A DNA stretch of 64,000 nucleotides, taken from the NCBI GenBank assembly GCA_030429345.1, contig JAUIFJ010000012.1:62001-126000 (forward strand), written 5' to 3'. How positions within the stretch are numbered: the stretch's first letter is position 1; each line of letters opens with the position of its first letter. The notes below the pieces were generated by a model, which ran no database searches, was not told where the DNA came from, and was given only the letters and a program-made list of their open reading frames with translations. The translations under genes and the position numbers were made by a program. Shown here piece after piece: positions 61,572 through 64,000 of this stretch. Origin of the DNA: a bacterium (GTDB taxonomy: Bacteria > CAIWAD01).

Positions 61572-61596
61572 AAAAAAGGGGGAGCCAGGCTCCCCC
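61572..61596 (-). terminator. Terminator/attenuator between gap and pgk
   Basis: Perfect stem GGGGGAGCC / GGCTCCCCC (one central base), followed on the minus strand by TTTTTT. The pgk start lies only ~15 bases beyond the T-run. Confidence 0.85.
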
Positions 61597-61613
61597 GTGT
61601 GACATGGGCTGTT

Positions 61614-62729
<1,116 letters not shown>

Positions 62730-63107
62730 TCAGGAAAGGGCGTGCAGGATCTTGCGGACCCGCTGAAGGGTGACCGGCTCGCGGTCGAGCACGCTGAGGC
62801 AGTTCTCGGTGCCCAGCTGCTCGCAGAGTTGACGCATGCGCTCCAGGTCCTCGAAGGTCAAGGCCTCCAGGTGTCGTTGGCGAATCCAGCCCTGCAGCCG
62901 GTCTTCCCCCTGACCATCCAGGAAGACAATCGTGCAGCCCAGCTGATCGAAGACCTTGCGCAGCGAATCAATCTGCGGCGCGAAGCCCTCCTTGTTGAGC
63001 ATGTCGTGCACGGTACTCGTGCTCAGGCCGGCCATCTGCGAGAGACGTCGCGCGCTGATCCGCTGTTCCGCCAGCTTGCGATGCAGCATCTCTTTCCAGT
63101 TCGTCAT
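62730..63107 (-). CDS. XRE-family helix-turn-helix regulator
   Basis: 125 residues from ATG 63107 (GGGGGT upstream). N-terminal helix-turn-helix (~17-55): ISARRLSQMAGLSTSTVHDM, then EGFAPQIDSLRKVFDQLG. The C-terminal ~60 residues are helical and charged, without a known domain. No toxin partner is adjacent, so it is more likely a stand-alone regulator than an antitoxin. It lies upstream of gap on the same strand, 117 bp away. Confidence 0.8.
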   Translation of the reverse strand: MTNWKEMLHRKLAEQRISARRLSQMAGLSTSTVHDMLNKEGFAPQIDSLRKVFDQLGCTIVFLDGQGEDRLQGWIRQRHLEALTFEDLERMRQLCEQLGTENCLSVLDREPVTLQRVRKILHALS

Positions 63108-63340
63108 TTTCGACCCCCTTGAATCACACGAAGCAGTCTATGCAATCCGTACTGAAGCAACTCAGGCAATCGGCCACGCCTGGGGCATGTCCGGCAGCGG
63201 TCCTCGCCCGGACGATGACCGACTAGTTTGGATCTACACGCATGGAAAAGGATTTCGCCAGTGGATCGGGGTATCGCGCCGGCAAAAATGCGGTTGCCAT
63301 CCGCTGCATGCCCAACGCAAAGAATGGCACTAGTCGCCTA

Positions 63341-63368
63341 AATAAAAAAGCCCCCCGGAGCGGGGGGC
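63341..63368 (-). terminator. Rho-independent terminator of tRNA-Val
   Basis: Stem GCCCCCC / GGGGGGC with a 5-base loop, then TTTTTTATT on the minus strand, just past the tRNA 3' end. Confidence 0.9.
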
Positions 63369-63372
63369 CCAG

Positions 63373-63446
63373 TGGGCGATACGGGACTCGAACCTGTGAC
63401 CTCTGGTATGTGAGACCAGCGCTCTAACCAGCTGAGCTAATCGCCC
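63373..63446 (-). tRNA. tRNA-Val(CAC)
   Basis: 74 bases; acceptor GGGCGAT / ATCGCCC with discriminator A, D-arm AGCTCAGCTGGTTAGAGC, anticodon loop CTCACAT (anticodon CAC), T-loop GTTCGAGTC. CCA is not encoded. Confidence 0.96.
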
Positions 63447-63469
63447 GGAATGCGAAAACGCAGACGCAG

Positions 63470-63498
63470 ATTGTAGCATCCGCGGGTGGATCAGGCAA
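63470..63498 (-). promoter_or_regulatory. Promoter of tRNA-Val
   Basis: On the minus strand TTGCCT, exactly 17 bases, TACAAT, ending 24 bases before the tRNA 5' end. Confidence 0.75.
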
Positions 63499-63722
63499 GC
63501 TCGACGCTGTCTCAATGAAAATGAGGCTGTCGAAGTCTGTCCTCGCCCCTGACCAATCGGTGCCGCATGCTGCAACCTGGCGGAGCGGGGACAGGACGCG
63601 CTGGGTGCGATCTGAACTTCGCTTTCGTAATCGACCTGCCGAATGCCGCTGTGGTTCAGCTCATGGACGGCTGCCTGGCGGAAGCTGCCCGCCTGCGGGA
63701 GTGCCCCGGATCGAATTCTCCT

Positions 63723-63751
63723 TTGCATTCCACGGCGGGTTCTGACATAAT
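63723..63751 (+). promoter_or_regulatory. Promoter of the 63758 gene
   Basis: TTGCAT (63723-63728), 17 bases, CATAAT (63746-63751). The predicted start of transcription coincides with the ATG at 63758. Confidence 0.6.
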
Positions 63752-63757
63752 CAGCGC

Positions 63758-64000
63758 ATGGCTGAAGACAAACATCTTCCCCAGCAGATCGGCAAGCGAT
63801 ACGCCCACGTCAAGTGGATCGCCAACCTGGTCCTCTCCCTGATCCTGGTACAGGTGGCCGCCTATGACGCGAGCCGTGTCCCATGGTTCCTGTATCACTG
63901 GCTCACCATGCTGGTCGGCGTGTTCGTGCGCATGCCCGCGAATGACCGCTTCAACCTGTGGCTGTGCTACAGGATCCTGCCGGAATCGCTCCTCCCCGAG
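63758..64000 (+). CDS. Membrane protein of unknown function, 3' end outside window
   Basis: 81 visible residues from ATG 63758; the frame is still open at the window end. Begins MAEDKHLPQQIGKRYAHVKW, followed by a hydrophobic segment (IANLVLSLILVQVAAY) and a second one (WFLYHWLTMLVGVFV), then MPANDRFNLWLCYRILPES. No Shine-Dalgarno sequence precedes the ATG and a good promoter ends 6 bases upstream, so the mRNA may be leaderless. Codon use fits the neighbours. I do not recognise the family. Confidence 0.65.
   Translation, partial: MAEDKHLPQQIGKRYAHVKWIANLVLSLILVQVAAYDASRVPWFLYHWLTMLVGVFVRMPANDRFNLWLCYRILPESLLPE

Larger units (their letters stand above)
63447..63757. other. Intergenic interval, 311 bp
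   Basis: Divergent region between tRNA-Val and the last gene. It contains the two promoters listed here and nothing else I can support. Confidence 0.6.

Overview
This is a GC-rich bacterial chromosome segment with dense operons, many GTG starts and many 4-base ATGA/GTGA gene overlaps. Secreted proteins with FlgD/T9SS-like C-terminal sorting modules (PNPFNP motif), FGE-sulfatase-fold proteins, LVIVD propellers, lamin-tail domains and pre-peptidase-like repeats point to an uncultured lineage of the FCB superphylum (Krumholzibacteriota, Eisenbacteria or Delongbacteria-like). That placement is inference from gene content; no rRNA is present.

Layout. 1-13.7 kb: surface and secreted proteins: a truncated LVIVD propeller, two tandem double-FGE proteins facing two FGE lipoproteins, a renalase-like oxidoreductase coupled to a DUF1499 protein, and a 746-residue repeat lipoprotein. 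13.9-20 kb: a GT9 glycosyltransferase, then the arginine operon argC-argB-argD-short argA-argJ. Divergent from it lies a sigma-54 activator with a degenerate receiver domain. 21.9-26.3 kb: a coupled operon of an ATP-grasp ligase, a papain-like (Q-C-H-N) protein and an alanine racemase-family enzyme. This is the best candidate here for an undescribed pathway. 26.3-37 kb: an AraC regulator and large secreted repeat proteins, with a 377-bp duplicated sorting module and a 72-bp internal duplication. 37-37.6 kb: two tRNA-Ser genes flanked by a 67-bp near-perfect palindrome and a 102-bp tandem hairpin repeat.

37.7-44.1 kb: a five-gene overlapping operon (GT2, radical SAM/SPASM, UPF0104 membrane protein, GT2, NodB deacetylase), probably for a surface glycolipid, followed by arginine deiminase. 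44.4-52.8 kb (minus): a cyclic-2,3-diphosphoglycerate synthetase-like GTPase, then fetB, fetA, two secreted nucleases, pepT and ispH, most of them overlapping. 53-56.2 kb: an M3 oligopeptidase and an MFS transporter. 56.3-59.5 kb: a 1046-residue secreted protein with a C39-like peptidase domain. 59.5-60.4 kb: a gene-free interval holding a strongly structured putative small RNA. 60.4-64 kb: gap and pgk with a terminator between them, an XRE regulator, tRNA-Val, and the start of a membrane protein that may be leaderless.

Themes: arginine is made at 15-20 kb, and an arginine-degrading enzyme lies at 43 kb. Many exported proteins share recombining C-terminal and repeat modules. The palindrome GTATAC is over-represented in all three coding frames.
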